From Microdochium bolleyi (Eukaryota > Ascomycota > Sordariomycetes > Xylariales > Microdochiaceae), in assembly GCA_001566295.1 (NCBI GenBank), contig KQ964246.1:1178001-1242000 (forward strand): a stretch of DNA of 64,000 bases, given 5' to 3'. The position numbers and the translations under genes were made by a program. The notes beneath the pieces were generated by a model. That model saw nothing but the letters and a program-made list of their open reading frames with translations. It searched no databases and had not been told where the DNA came from. Positions 36,435 to 49,485 of the stretch are shown here, in pieces; position 1 is the stretch's first letter; each line of letters begins with the position of its first letter.

Positions 36435-39400
36435 GATGCTGCAACGACGGACAGGTTAGCACCGTGAATGGTCACACCACAACCAACAGGAGCCGCGGAG
36501 CGGAAGCGGCGGTTGTTGGAGGAGACGTAGTGCAAGATTGACTGGCGGTGGTGACAGTGATGATGAGGAATGGCACCGGCAGAGGATACGTACAGGGAAG
36601 GGACGTGGGTTTGCTATGTCTCAGGACGAGACGAGCGAACGCGTGCCGCGTTTGTGGGCGGTGCCGGCTGAGGTGCGTGCCAGTCGGATAGGAAAACGAA
36701 AGACAGGCAGGAGAGAGGCGGGCGGGTGGCGACGGAAGGGGAACGGTGGCTCTTGAAACGAGACGGCCGTCTGCTCAGCGGTAACGATGTCGGGACAGCG
36801 AGACGAAGCCGGAAAGCGAGAGACTGGAAAAACAAGCCTGCTGGGGCAACGGCGGCAGTCACCTGGGCAGCAGGAGCGAGAGACTGAGAGTTGGCGATGC
36901 AACCTCAGGAGAGAGCCGTGCAAAGCAGTGCGTTTAGGGGAGGGAGACGGGCCACCCAGGAAATTTGGGGCCGCTTGTCGTGTTTGGAGGGCAACGGCTG
37001 GTCAATCAGGATTCAAGGCAGAGCGGCAGCGGCGCATCCCTGCCCCACCCGCGCGCACGCATTTCAGGCCAGGTCCCAAGCACACCATACGGCACCACAC
37101 CACACCACGTCCTCTCCCAACACGCAAAGTGCTGTTCCATGTGCTGCAGCAACGGAACCGGACCGTCTGACTTGCTGCCAGTGCCAAGGCAGGGCGTGCG
37201 GCTCCCGTCGTGTCCTGTCGGGCCCACCCTGCGAGACGAGCTGTGGCAACCTCCTTTACGGCTCGCCTTTCTCTCTCTCTATTCTGAGACTTCGATCGGC
37301 AGCTAGTCATTCGCAGGCCTGCGCGAGGCTGGGCCGGCAGGAAACAACTCGCTGTCTTGGTGGTGTCCTGACAGGCGACGACATTCAGGAAGGCTGGGCG
37401 TTCGACGTCTTCCCCACGCGCAACGCATCGGCATTGAGCGCCCAAGATCGAGTGATTTCTGTCTCGGAAGTCGTTGTCCTCGCCAGCCTCGCGACAAAAC
37501 AAACTCGAAAATGCTCGGGGCCGGCTTGGAAAAGAGCCAAGGACCGATTGATCGACCACTAAATTTGACTCGATCTCGCTGGCTGGGCCCGCATTGACCG
37601 ACTGTGTGTGCGGCATGCAAGGAAGCATTTCTTCGAGGCTGTGGCACTGTGCCAGCCGGTCGCCTTGGCAAGCCGAAAAAGGGGACAGGGCTGCACGGGC
37701 GCACCTCCGGCGGGGAGGTTTCCAGAATACGGTACCATGCGGATCTCGCGGATGCTCCGGGCAGGGAACCGTGGGTATGTCTCTCTGTCAGGCTTCACCA
37801 TAATTACGGGCCGGGAGAACAAAGCTGGTGCCTATCTCACCGTATTCTGTGCGTCTGAATCTCCATTGCTGTTGGAACATGCAAGCATGACAACCCCTCA
37901 CACTCGAGGCTCGCGCGAGGTATAATACGTAATTATTCATCAGCTCATGCCAGATATCTCGCGGTTGCCACGGAGTCAGTGTTCAAGCAGTATCCTTTCA
38001 ATGCATGTGCTTCCTGCTGTCAAAGGAAGGTGCCAATACCCAATTGTTGCCTGTGACGAGGCAGAAAAACGACTGCTGTAGTGTCGGCATCACCTGGAAC
38101 GCAAGTATCGCTCCACATTCCCCCCAGTGTACCGAGTACAGCATGCCCTCTTCTGAGTTGATACTTAGGCAGAGGCAGAATAGGGGCATGATGATCGCTC
38201 AAGCCCAGCAGTTGCCGCGAGCGGACCCCAAACTCCAGCCAGTCCTAATGGCAGTGGATTTGCCCCTTTGGGACTGTCAATCGGGTCGTCAATTTGGTTT
38301 CGCGATGGGCTGCGACTCTATCGAGGCTAGCTCTACCGATTCGAGCCCGAGGAGATTTTCCATCTTTCCTCGTGTTGGCGAGAAGGGAGGTGGTGGCTCC
38401 GTCTTGGCTGAGCGAGGCGGTTCCCCTCATTGGCCCGTCCTCGACGAGCGCCTGGGTCTCCCCCGACTCGCCTACCTCCGGCATCCGAGAATAGAGCGGG
38501 GATCCGTTCTGGCAATGCGCTGGATTCCAAACACCACCTCAGACCCGCACTCACTCTGCATGCGGAATAACGTGATCACCGAACACGCGCTCAGTGTGGG
38601 AGGTCATTCAGCCCCTTGCCAGGGGACCTGACAAACTCCACACACAAGGATGCCAACCCCTGCCAACGACGTAATCGATGCTGGCCTCGCAGCAACAGGG
38701 GCCTCATTCGTATGGTTGGCCCGACGACTGAGCGCTGTTTACTAGGTACGAATGAACGAAGGAGTTTATGAATAGTGATCAGGTTGGTCACTGTGACAAG
38801 CAACAACAGTCGCAGCTGTCAGGAGCCCGGCGAGAGTGCGCACGAGGAAAGACTGAGACATTTGCCAGCCTTCCTCGGGACGCCAAAGGATGGCTGGTTC
38901 TCTCGTCCTGATTTCGTCAGCGGCCGTCCACATTCCATCACGCGGCTTTGACAGGCGAGACAGCCAGTAAGCCGTTTCTCTCGGCAATGGCCCAACTGCG
39001 AACAATGGCTCCCTTATTGACTTAGCGCAACGGGCTTGGTCCAGATTTCTCGCAGAATTGCTTCGAGGGCTTACTGGGGTTTCCGACCACATGAGCTGCA
39101 AGTTGGTTATGGTAGCCGCCACAGGGCATTTCTGTAGCCGTCGCATGCTTTATTATGAGAAGCACGAACTTAAACCAACAGCAATGTGTCGTCATTTTAG
39201 TCTTTAGCCAAAAAAACCATCGTATATCTCTCCCATTAGCAGTTGTCCGTGATATACTCCAATAGACAACGGGACCCATGGTAGACCGCCAAATCGGCGG
39301 CTAAGCTAGGGAGTGGGTCGTAGAGAGAGGCTGCCATGGTTGAATACGGTACTGTATACCTTCAAGGAGCAACTGAGTTGCTGTGTCAAACCTTGCTGTA

Positions 39401-41586
39401 TTCATAAGTCGAGAATGATTCGGCCGGCAGGTTTTTACCGACTGATCGGCTTGATGTGGGATCGGTAATCCAACACGACATGTAAGAGAGTGGGTACAAA
39501 ACAACTCGAGGTGTGGTGGCATGCGTGATCCCAGCGCGCATCAGTCAGCCACCAGGTCTTGCGGGCCTTTTCATTGTGTCAGTCTGGGACATTGGATATG
39601 AACCAGTGTACCGAATGATCACCACTTTTCCCCGCCTCGAACACGTAGGACTACACTATCCGAGCCGCCGTGGACAACAGGTGTGCTGTAATGTCCTCGC
39701 CTGGCAAGAGCTCGTAAGGTATCAGTTCCGTACCCATTAGACATGTTCCGGGATGCTGTAGGACCGGATCTCGACTATCTCGACACAGACCTGATTCAGG
39801 TCTTGGGTCACAGGCCCTAAACATGATGATTGGCTGCCAATGATTCAGGTGGGCTGTGAGGTTGAGAATGTGTTCATGCCGAGTGCGTGGTTGGGCGTCA
39901 CATCGTGACCGAGAGCGGCGGACACCCCTTTGCTTGTTCGGCAGACTGAGGTCATATCTGAGCCGGCCAAACCGAGAGTTCACGGTAGCACGTGGGTGCG
40001 CCAGCAGGCTGGCTCACCACTAGCACTGGAAATGATGAGTCCCACAAGCGTCGAGCGCTCAACCAGATCTGGACAGCGGCACTAGGACAGGTCTCAAGTT
40101 GAAATGGCTTCGGAGAGTGGTTGTGAAGAAGTCCCGGCTCGCGCTCCACTCCAACCCACCCAGCTGAGCAACCGTTTCCGAGATTATGCCTGCACCTGCA
40201 CGTTTCGGGGATAGCTGTCTGCAGAGATGTCAGGGAAGTTTCTGTGCTCCCAGGGTTTGCATGCGCTGTCACGAACGTTTTGCGGCGGATGGCGGGGAAT
40301 GGCCTGCAAGGCAGACGAGAGGCGTAATGGCGAGGTTCTCAGACCGCCACAGGGGGCTTTCTCGGGCGGCAGACGCGTGTGCCAACGAGTCAAGGCGACT
40401 GATGACCTTGGAGAGCCGTCGAGCAACGTTCCAGTCGGGCGCACAGTAAGTCCCCGGAGGAGCAAGGAAGCCGTGGGTACCTCTGTTTAGGTATGCCATC
40501 GGAGTGGAAGGAGGATGACACAGGCATGCGCAACGACTCGGAACCTCAGGGAGGAGCTACTTGTCGGATGCTGAGCAGCACCGGCGCGGGAGTGTCGGAC
40601 GTGGGGAACACGAGAAGTCCATTATAGTTAGTTGGAGCGACCCGACGCCTACACTGGCGGTTTGGTTTGGGTTGGATTGCACGGCGACTGCCCGGCGCCG
40701 GGCGGGCGGAGACTGTGTGCAACTGCGCATAATGGAGCGCCTCCAACTAGCTCACCGTTCCTGCCTACTGGCCTGCCACCATGACATGCAAATTCTCGAC
40801 ATAATTTCCCACGCGCTCCAGAAATCGGCAAAGGAGTCTCCAGTTCACAGTATCTGCCGTCAGGTCACGCTTCCAGCCGGGCAAGGGCAACGCTACCGGC
40901 CGACCGAGCGACAACCGCACAGCCAACGTCATAATAGCCATCATCGTCATCCTCATCATTCTTCGCAGCACTCGCCAGGTCGTGTCCGCCTCGCCAGGGC
41001 CTGCCTCAGCACTCCGGGGTGTGCTGTCGACCTCCTCTAGCCTGTCACAGCCAGCTCCAACAAGCGTCAAGACTGCCCGCTTGGCTGCCAATCCCACCCG
41101 TGGGCCGCAAAGAGACCGCCAACCCTGGGCCCAGTCTTGGCCCCTCCTCGCTGGCCCCTGTCTTCGTGCCCTGGCGTCTGTCTCTAGTCTGGCCGGCAGC
41201 CAGTTGCGTCAGATCATAGACTTATTCGTGTCGAGATCCAGCAATACCCTCGCACCCCCGGTTTTTCCAAAGCCCTTCCTTTACTGCCCCCTCTCTGCCA
41301 GTACCCTTGGTCCTTCGCAACACACAGCCTCGCCAGCGGAAAATCAGGTCACGTCCTTTGCATACTCGAGCCTCGTGCCTCTGACTCTCGGTGTTGCTCC
41401 GGCACAGCACAAGCACTTGCTCGCGACCTCCGACCGCCCCTGCTCCAGCAATTCGAGGGACACACCTCTCAGGGGTCCGCAGGCAACACTCGTACTGGTT
41501 CCACTTGCCGGGGTCGAACACCTGGAGTGTCAAGTCTCGAAAGCAGGTTTCCAAGTCGACACCACCGTTGATCGCTAGTCTTCGTG
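36435..41586. promoter_or_regulatory. 5.2 kb divergent region shared by chitin synthase and its putative activator
   Basis: Both flanking genes are transcribed outward, so this stretch holds both promoters. No recognisable gene was found. An open frame of 208 codons at 38005-38631 shows no domain or family resemblance. The final 350 bases before 41587 are C/T-rich and probably leader. A 17-base palindrome lies at 39787. Confidence 0.55.
39787..39803. repeat. 17-base odd palindrome in the divergent region
   Basis: Arms agacctga and tcaggtct flank a single T. This is a possible dimeric factor site between the chitin synthase and activator genes. Confidence 0.55.
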
Positions 41587-43884
41587 ATGGCTTCTGCAAC
41601 AGCCGGCCCGACGTCTCCGACCGCAGCTTCTCCTTCGTCTCCAGTGCGTTCTCTGCACAGGAAACCCCTCAGCCCACCACGGACTGCTGCGACCAGCCTG
41701 ACAGGCAACTCACCCAGCTCGTGGCTTCCCGCTGGTGCTTCTCACGACGCCGGCAACATCAAGATGGCCCCCGTGTCTCCGGTCCGGCTCAACTTCCAGC
41801 CAGAAAACTGGGCGCATGCGACAGGCGGAAGCATCGAGCAGCAGCGTGTCTCCATGTACCTCGACGACCATATCCACGATGCGTCGAACGACGCTCCTCT
41901 AGCGGCCCGGCAGCCTCAAGCAAGACTACCGACCCATGCCGAATCGTCCCCGTTGCCGAAACAGAGACATCTCACACGGACAAGCCTCGACAAACCGTTG
42001 CCTCCTCCCGCCGACTTCCCAGGCAACACTGATCGGATGCAAGTGAACCCGGAGGGCGTCAACGGAGGCACCCAACAGATGACAAATGGCCAAAATGCGG
42101 CTGTTCAGGATCGGCACAGCAGAGAGTCGGATACAACAACGACATCGCAAGCCCAGACATCAAAGGCTTCTTCTGTGGGAACAAGCAATAGCTCGGTCTC
42201 GGCAGGCGCTCCTGAAGTCTGTGGCAGCCAGTCTGGCTCACTGCAAGATACAATATTGGAGGAAGAGCCTGTTCCTCAACTGCAGTATCACCACCAACCT
42301 TTTATGCCGAGGGTTGCCAGCGTGCCACTGGAGATGCATTATCGCAACTCGTCCAACACTGATCTAGGTGATCACGGCATCAATCGCCATTTGACACCCA
42401 ACCCTTCAGGCGTCAGGAGAAGCTCGATGCCCCGTCCTCAGTCTTCGTACTCTATGATGTCGGACAGTGGTCGTGGCAAGTCACCTCTTGCTTCTCGCCG
42501 CTCGCCCGACGTGCGGCCACAGTCATACGCAGAGCTTCTCAACGTTCCCTACCCTCAGCCAGCACCAGCCCCGATCACGTTTGACAATTCGCAACTACGG
42601 AACAACGTCGGCAACAATGCCTCCTTGCTCAGCGCGCAGAAGACTCTCGAAATGTACCGACAGAACGTAAAGAAAACCAACGATCTCTCGATCCAGTACT
42701 CTTTTGCAGTTTTTCTGATCTCGACGGCGCAAGAACAAGGGCTGAGCTGGTCGGAACCCGCGCGTCGCAAAGGCTCGGCCAAGTCTCCCACTCCGGAGCC
42801 TACCGAGTCCTCGCCGACTGAGCTGGTCCGCGAGGCGAAGGGAATTCTGACAAAGCTTGCAAGCGCTGGATATCCGTTCGCGCAGTACTACTTGGCCGAT
42901 GGTTTCGCATCCGGAATATTCAATAAGGGCAAAGAGGATCCCAACTCTGCGTTCCCACTATTTGTTCTCGCGGCAAAACATGGCCACGCGGAATCTGCAT
43001 ACCGCGCGGGCTTGTGCTACGAGTTTGGCTGGGGCTGCCGGTCAGATCCCACCAAGGCCATACAGTTCCTCAGGACAGCTGCCTCCAAGAACCACCCTGG
43101 CGCCATGACACGACTTGGTAAGGCCTGCTTGTCTGGAGACCTTGGAGAAAGTCGTTACAGGGAGGGGATAAAGTGGTTGAAGCGCGCGTCTGAGGCTGCG
43201 GACACGATATATAACGCTGCGCCGTACCAGCTCGGCACTTTGTATGAGACGGGATATGGTGACGATATCTTCAAAGACGAGAGCTACGCGGCGGAGCTAT
43301 TTACACAAGCCGCAGAGCTTGGCCATCCAGAGGCAAGCTTCCGCATGGGCGACGCATACGAGCATGGAACACTCAACTGCCCTCGGGACCCTGCGTTGAG
43401 CGTCCACTTCTATACTGGCGCAGCCGATCGCGGTCATGCAGGAGCTATGATGGGCCTGTGCGCATGGTATATGGTTGGCGCAGAACCTGTCTTGGAGAAG
43501 GATGAAGAGGAAGCATACGAGTGGGCACGACGATCTGCAGAGCTCGGTAGGCTTCCCTCGCTTAGATGGGCATTTTTGACCGTTGCGCACTGATCACTTA
43601 TACTAACCTGTGTTTCACTTCCAGGCTTCGTGAAAGCGCAATACGCGGTTGGGTACTTCACGGAAATGGGCATCGGCTGTCGGCGCGATGTTCTTGAAGC
43701 CAACGTGTGGTACGTCAAGGCTGCTGATGCCGGAGACGAAAGGGCCAAGCAGCGATTGGCCGTCATTCGCGAAGCCGTCAGTGGCGGCGGTGGGCATGGC
43801 GTGCCCATGGATGTTGCTCCACCTCGCAACGCGAAGATGAAGAAGAACCAGTCCAAAGAAGAGAAGGACTGTATCGTAATGTAA
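41587..43884 (+). CDS. Skt5/Chs4-type chitin synthase activator (Sel1 repeats, CaaX tail)
   Basis: Two exons (41587-43546 and 43625-43884) with a 78-base intron (gtaggc ... tactaac ... ttccag) give 739 aa. In yeast, Chs4/Skt5 binds and activates chitin synthase Chs3 and links it to septins at the bud neck. About 330 disordered Ser/Pro-rich residues precede a conserved entry block (YRQNVKKTNDLSIQYSFAVF) and then tandem Sel1-like repeats (about 420-700), seen as AGYPFAQYYLADGF, HGHAESAYRAGLCYEFG, NHPGAMTRLGKACL, GHPEASFRMGDAYEHG and others. The protein ends KDCIVM, a farnesylation-type CaaX box at C736, matching the CaaX ending of yeast Chs4. The ATG at 41587 is the first in frame; a preceding GTG is not used. 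The chitin synthase gene is its divergent neighbour. Confidence 0.9.
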
Positions 43885-44614
43885 TACACCCGCGAAAGCT
43901 CGAAGTCCGAGTACAACAGCGGACCATTCCCTTGCGACGGAATAGCTGCAACCGGCTACACACTTTCCCATACACACTTCACGCACACAATGCTTTCTTG
44001 GACATCTACGAGTGCTGGTGAACTCTTCTCGGTTTTCTCAAATCCACTCTCGTTTCAGGAGGGTCTGCTGGAACATCATAGGGGAACAGGTGCATTTTGC
44101 TTTCTGAGTTCGCCTGCTCATCCGCGCGTATGCATTGCGTTGCCTTGACTTCTTATACACTTCTCAACAACTGCATCGGCCATCGTCATTGCGTTAGATA
44201 TCTTTCTGAGTAGTATTCACCCATCGCCAAGACCTAGCAATGCCCAAATTATACAGGCTTGCCACATTTTTCGGTCGGAACTGTTTCTTCAGCCGTGGAT
44301 TTTGTGGCATAGCCATAGAATGAGTACGTATTTGTCCTAAGTATTGAAGGTTGTCGAGAGCTTCAAGCACTCTACGTCCGAGGGAGCCTTGTGTAAAACG
44401 ACGCCTCTGTTGGTTGGTGCTTTGCTACGCAGTTCATTAGAGCCTCTGCCTCAAAATCCATATACCGGGCTCTTCTCGCGCAGGCATCGTGCATTGCCAC
44501 GATGCTGTGGAATGCCATGTTTACTCCGAAATACCTGGCCTTGGGTACTCATCGTCCCTCATGCCATCTGCATCCTGCTGTGAGGTTGTGTAATTCGTCG
44601 TGTCTGACGGGTAA

Positions 44615-44638
44615 AAACCCATGGATATCCGTGGGTTT
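44615..44638. repeat. 24-base near-perfect palindrome
   Basis: Arms aaaccca and tgggttt enclose the palindromic core ggatatcc, with one mismatched pair. It sits between convergent gene ends, so it could form a 3' hairpin. Confidence 0.55.
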
Positions 44639-44676
44639 ATTTTACGGAGCGGACTTCAGCATATCGATTTATTGAA

Positions 44677-44688
44677 CCCCCCCCCCCC
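44677..44688. repeat. C12 homopolymer
   Basis: An uninterrupted run of 12 C. Confidence 0.9.
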
Positions 44689-45344
44689 AGCCAGCCCAGA
44701 GGATGATGAAAGACGACAGGGCACCCGCTGACCTCCCACGTACTTGTGACAGCTAGAAGGTCCTTTTCGTGCCATGGCATCGAGGGCCGCGTGGCTGTAC
44801 CACAGTTCCCTGATGTTTCCGCTTCTGTAGATGGAGAAAGAGGAGAGGGGAAGAAGAGAGAACCACACCGGGCTTGTGCGGAGACTGACTGGAGGACCCA
44901 ATTTCAGAGGCGTCGAGAAAGCAAGCATCCTCAAAGCCGGCCCGGAGGAAAAAAAGGCCAAGGCCAGAAGATTTTCTCCAAAAATCACAAAAAGTACCGT
45001 CAGTTAGTGTTCTCCGACATACCACTGTATAAGAATAACCTGATCAAGTCTACATGATCGGAGGGGTGAAGAATGGTAAAACATGTCATCCTGGGTGATC
45101 TCACGACATCGCATCGAGACCCCATTACGCATACCAGCCGCGGCAGCCATTATGTTCAGCAAGTAATAATGAAGCTTTACTTTATATGCGCTACGCAATG
45201 CAAAGCAAAGGAAAGAACAACGCCAGGGCAGGGAGGTATTCCCTGCTAGGGAGACTCAATTATAGACATGGAATTAAGAACCCCAGAAAACGCCTGTTCA
45301 TGAAGTCGTGACAAATTGTTTCGTGTAAGCTCGTGATGGCAGGG

Positions 45345-45359
45345 GTGTGTGTGTGTGTG
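45345..45359. repeat. (GT)7 microsatellite
   Basis: A short GT dinucleotide run near the 3' end of the polo kinase gene. Confidence 0.9.
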
Positions 45360-45418
45360 CGTATCTCGCGTGCAAGCAAGTTCTTCCCAGCTGCTCCTCC
45401 TTCATTTTTCTTCCAGCA

Positions 45419-48400
45419 TTACGTCGTGCTCCTCGATGATAACACCTCCTCACCGAGCTCGCCGGGTCGCCTAGGATCGACCATGGCCGAGTATCTCTCA
45501 TCGCCCCATCTGGCACCGATGGTGACCCAGACGTGCTTGCTGGGTCCACTATGGACGGTCTCACGACACCCTGTCCATTGTTGTCGGTGCTCGCGAGACA
45601 TACGGCTGTTCCCTATGCCGCCGTTCACGACCCACTCGCGGATGATGCCCCGGATGAACTCAATCTTTTGGCGGAAGTGATTGGCCGCAGGGATGCCTTG
45701 CAGCATGGGGTCGATCTCGGGCCGCTTGCGCGTCGTGGTACGGCTAGGTCGAACGGCCGGCTTGGTTGCAAAGTTGAGAAGTGTCTGCAGTGGATAAGAG
45801 AGGACAGCTCGATCGTCGAGAGCTGACTCGTCCAGCTCGCCGCTCGCAGCAAGCTTCTCTGCAGCCTCCTGCGGCAGGTGCCAGAAGTGACACCATGTTC
45901 CTTCCGCATCGAGTACAATCTTGGTGTGATCAGGGAAGTTGAACTGGGAGTGCCCGTCGGCGAACATCCAGCAGCCGACGTCACCAATCCGCTGGTAGAA
46001 CGTGACAACGTCGCTCGGGGGCATCACTTGCTTAGCCTCTGCCTTCGGAGCGTGGATGGACCCAGAGTCGTCCGATGCATCCTGGTCTCGGCCATACGCC
46101 ATCATATAGTTGGCAAACTTCTTCCACAGGATGAGAAGCTCGCGCTTGCGGTAATCGTAGATGTCCCGGCCGACTGGCACTTTGCCGGGTGTTCCGTCTT
46201 CGTTGATCGTGATTTTGAACTGGGACGGGTCCACGAACACGGTAGAGATGCCGGCAGAACCATTGTTCTCGTAGAACTGTACCGAGTTGGCCATCGGCAC
46301 TATCTGATGGCGATCTGGGTAGCCTGGATCATGCCGACGGGCACAATGCTGCTCTGCCTCGCGCACCAAAATGCACGATGGCGGAAGCGTGATGGTCTTG
46401 CCGCCCCTAGCACTTCCAGGGATACTCCGGAGCACACAGCCCACTCCCCCATCATTCAGGATATAACCAAGGCCGAACTTGTTCGAGTAATCTACCCATT
46501 TCACCACGATGTGAGGTGAGGCTGGTGCAGAAGCCTTGCCCATAACGGCCATCGAGCGAGAGTTCAGAGCCCTCTCCAGCTCGGCTTGTAGTCGTGAGAG
46601 ACGATCCAAAACAATATCGGGCTTCGTAATCGGCACGGACAGCCTGCGCTCATCAGGGCCAAAGAGGCTCCCCATGGGAGGCTCCACTGGAAGTGGCACG
46701 GCTACAGCGGCTGACTCTGGGATGGCTCGTACACGTTCCGTAGTGGCGCTCTTGTCGTCGACAACGGGCACGATGTGGTTGGATGCGGAGTCGGTCGTCC
46801 TCGTACGTGGCTCGACTGTTCTTGCAGACCGCGTGGTCGATGTCTTGGTGATAGGCTTTGAGGCTGGCTTGATCACGATGTCGTTGACAGTTGAGGCTTG
46901 GGTGAGCTCGCGTCTTACCCTGGTGCGAAGGCTGCTTGCGGCGGCAGGTGCTGGAACCTCAGCCACCGTCTGGGAGCGAGGGAGAGCCGAGGCTTTTACG
47001 GGCTTGTTCTGCGATCTCTGTTGCGCTGCAAAGCTCTGAGGTGGCGCGCGAAGGAGTCCGGAAGGCGCGTCTTGTGTGCTTGTCGCATGCTCGCTCGCTC
47101 TTGAGGGCGCTTGCATAGCAACTATCGGCCCTTCGAGGAGCCTCTGCTCTCTTCTGATTTCGTCATAAGGTCGGTAGACAATGCCTTCGGCTAGAGGGAT
47201 TATTGGCGTCAGGCCAGCCTTTTCTTCTAGGGCCATTTCTCTCCAAGTGCTCTTCTGAGCAGGTCTCTCGCCGCACCAAGGCCCAACCTCGCATGCTCTG
47301 CACATGTCTTTGAGAATCCGCAGGTTGTATGTCGCCATTTGAGATGTGAGCTCTGTCGCGTAGAATCGCTCTGCGTCCGGAGGATAGTCGCGTAACTTGG
47401 GTGTGATCTCTTCAGGGGTTGGGATGTGGCCGGAGAGGAAGAAATCGTGCTGAACAATAACGTCAGGCTCTGGACGCTGGTCCGGTTCTGAGAGCATCGA
47501 AGCAACAAGATCCTTGGCTTCTTGCGAGATGTACTTGTTCGACGTCTCGGGAGTCGGCCATTCGTAGTCACGGTTTCTTGCTCGGCGGTAGATTTCATCA
47601 GTCGTAGACGATTGGAATGGAGGTTTGGAAGTCAGCATTGCGAACCTGTCGTAATAGAGTTAGCCATCGTCCCCTTTAGAGCCGTTACTGGTATGCACAT
47701 ACATGATGATGCCCAAACTCCAGAGGTCGACCATATGGTCATGTCCCTTCTTGCCCTTCTCAAGGATCTCGGGAGCGATGTAGTTGGGTGTGCCGCAAAG
47801 TGTTGTGCGACGGATTGTCTGCATGTCCCTGCCTGTCACAAGCAGCGCCGCCAGGCCGAAGTCGCCGATCTTGGCATTCATGTGGCGGTCTAGGAAGATA
47901 TTGCCCATCTTCAAGTCTCTGTGAATGATGCCTTTGCTGTGCATATATCTAATAGCGCCGGCAATCTGGATCGAGTAGAATCGCACTTCAGGCTCGGTGA
48001 GCCCTTTGCGGCGCTTCACCATGTCCATCAGTGAGCCGTTCGGGCACAGTTCCAGAACGAGGTATGTGCAGGCGTCGGCCGAGAACGCTCGGAGGAAGTG
48101 GACAATGTTCTGGTGTCTCATCTTGGAGTGGATTTGGAGCTCGGTTTGGAACTGCGTGCCAGCATGTCAGCAGAGTGGTCGAAGCACGGGTTGACAACAA
48201 TAGACTGACCTTCTGCTCCATCTTGGGTGCCATTTTGCTGCGGACAATCTTGAGGGCATAGCGCTTCTTGTTTTGGTAGCCCTCGTAGCAGATAGCGAAC
48301 CCACCCTTGCCGAGCATCTTACCGACCTGATAAGAGGCGCCATCCTTGCGGTCGGAGCTGGGAGGCTCGTAGACAATGGGTGGAGGCGGAGGCGGGTGCT

Positions 48401-48551
48401 CCTTGTCCTTCTGAGCCTGCTTGGACGCCAGGGCTGCTTTGACCTTCGCGGCGGTCTCACTGGCTTTGGGAGGGCGCTGGACGTTGACGTCGCGGGGAGT
48501 TAACGCGTCAGAGTCGAGGCCGTACTTTGCTGCCGAGACTCTGTCCGCCAT
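45419..48551 (-). CDS. Polo-like serine/threonine kinase (Cdc5/PlkA-type)
   Basis: Three exons (48551-48210, 48151-47703, 47645-45419) give 1005 aa with all phases consistent; the second intron runs from gtatgt to gacag. The kinase drives mitotic entry, spindle function and cytokinesis. The catalytic domain spans about 74-335: glycine loop GKGGFA, K101 in RYALKIV, HRD at 191-193, DFG at 211-213, the activation-loop T231 in RTTLCGTPNY (T210 of human Plk1), and APE. A long Ser/Ala/Pro-rich linker follows. Polo box 1 begins near W647 (WVDYSNKFGLGY) and polo box 2 near 810 (VVTFYQRIGDVGCWMFADG). A further C-terminal extension of about 100 residues is typical of filamentous fungi. Confidence 0.95.
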
Positions 48552-49485
48552 CTGGAAAAACTCAGGACAGCGGGCAGGAGGCCGGACTGTTGTCTGTGGA
48601 CAGAGATTGGAATGTTTGCGGTGATGAGGCGGTCAGATCATTAAGAGGATTGGCAAGTTCAGCTCTGTGGAACGTTTTTTTGTCAGGTGTCAGTCGCGGC
48701 CGATACTGATGCAAGCGCAGATCGCCAAAAGCAAGGAGGGCAAGTTTCTGACTGACCATATACACGACAGCAGTAAGCGCAAGATTGTGGTGGTTGTAGC
48801 GACGGCGCAGGTAGACACGGAGGCCAACGTGCAGCAGTAAGTCAATGATCGCTGGAAGGGAGCCGTGGTCATGAACCACGGTGGAGGTGGTTTGCTGGCG
48901 AGACCAGTGGCTTCTGTGAGCTAGCGACGATGTTGCTTGAAGAACAACATCTGCGATTGTGAGGGAGCTGTGCACGAAGGAGAGCACACGACTTGCTTGG
49001 CCCTGGCCTTGTTGCTAAGCCGAAAACACGCGACGAATCACAGGCTCTGTGGTAAGAGTGGGGCTGGTTGCTCCGGGGCAACGCGCGCGACCCCTGCACA
49101 GAGCTAGAGCGCTGGTCCAGGCCAAGCCGGCGCAGCATCGAGAAGCTCCGTGCAGAGCCCCGTCAGCTCCGATCCTGCTGCCCGAGCCCGACCGAGAAGT
49201 GTCAGACAGGCACCGGAGACCCCTCCTCCACGCGTTCTTCCTCGGCTAGGCTCCTGCGACCGCCAGCCATTGCCAAACACTGCGACTTAATCTATGCTTC
49301 GAATCAGGACAGCAACGACACGAGCCACTTTCGACATCGCCTCGGCGCTCATCCACAGGCCTCGACCTCCCCATTGCCTACTGACAGCCTCTCCCGCATA
49401 CAATCGCTTCATCAGCCTGTCCACGCCGCCCCCGGGCCCTCCGGCCTTGCCTTCCACGGGCACCTCTCACGGGCCATCTACCGCA
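48552..49485. promoter_or_regulatory. Divergent promoter between the polo kinase and OPA3-like genes
   Basis: The genes are transcribed away from this 0.9 kb stretch. From 49294 an ATG opens a frame continuous with the OPA3-like gene, so part of the stretch may be coding. No other gene was seen. Confidence 0.55.

Larger units (their letters stand above)
43885..45418. other. Convergent intergenic region
   Basis: This is the 3' flank of the Skt5-like and polo kinase genes. It contains a near-palindrome at 44615, a C12 tract at 44677 and a GT run at 45345. No coding signal was seen. Confidence 0.6.

Noticed and set aside
38005..38631. A 208-codon plus-strand frame in the chitin synthase/activator gap
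   Set aside because: No domain, no splice partners and a composition like chance frames nearby.
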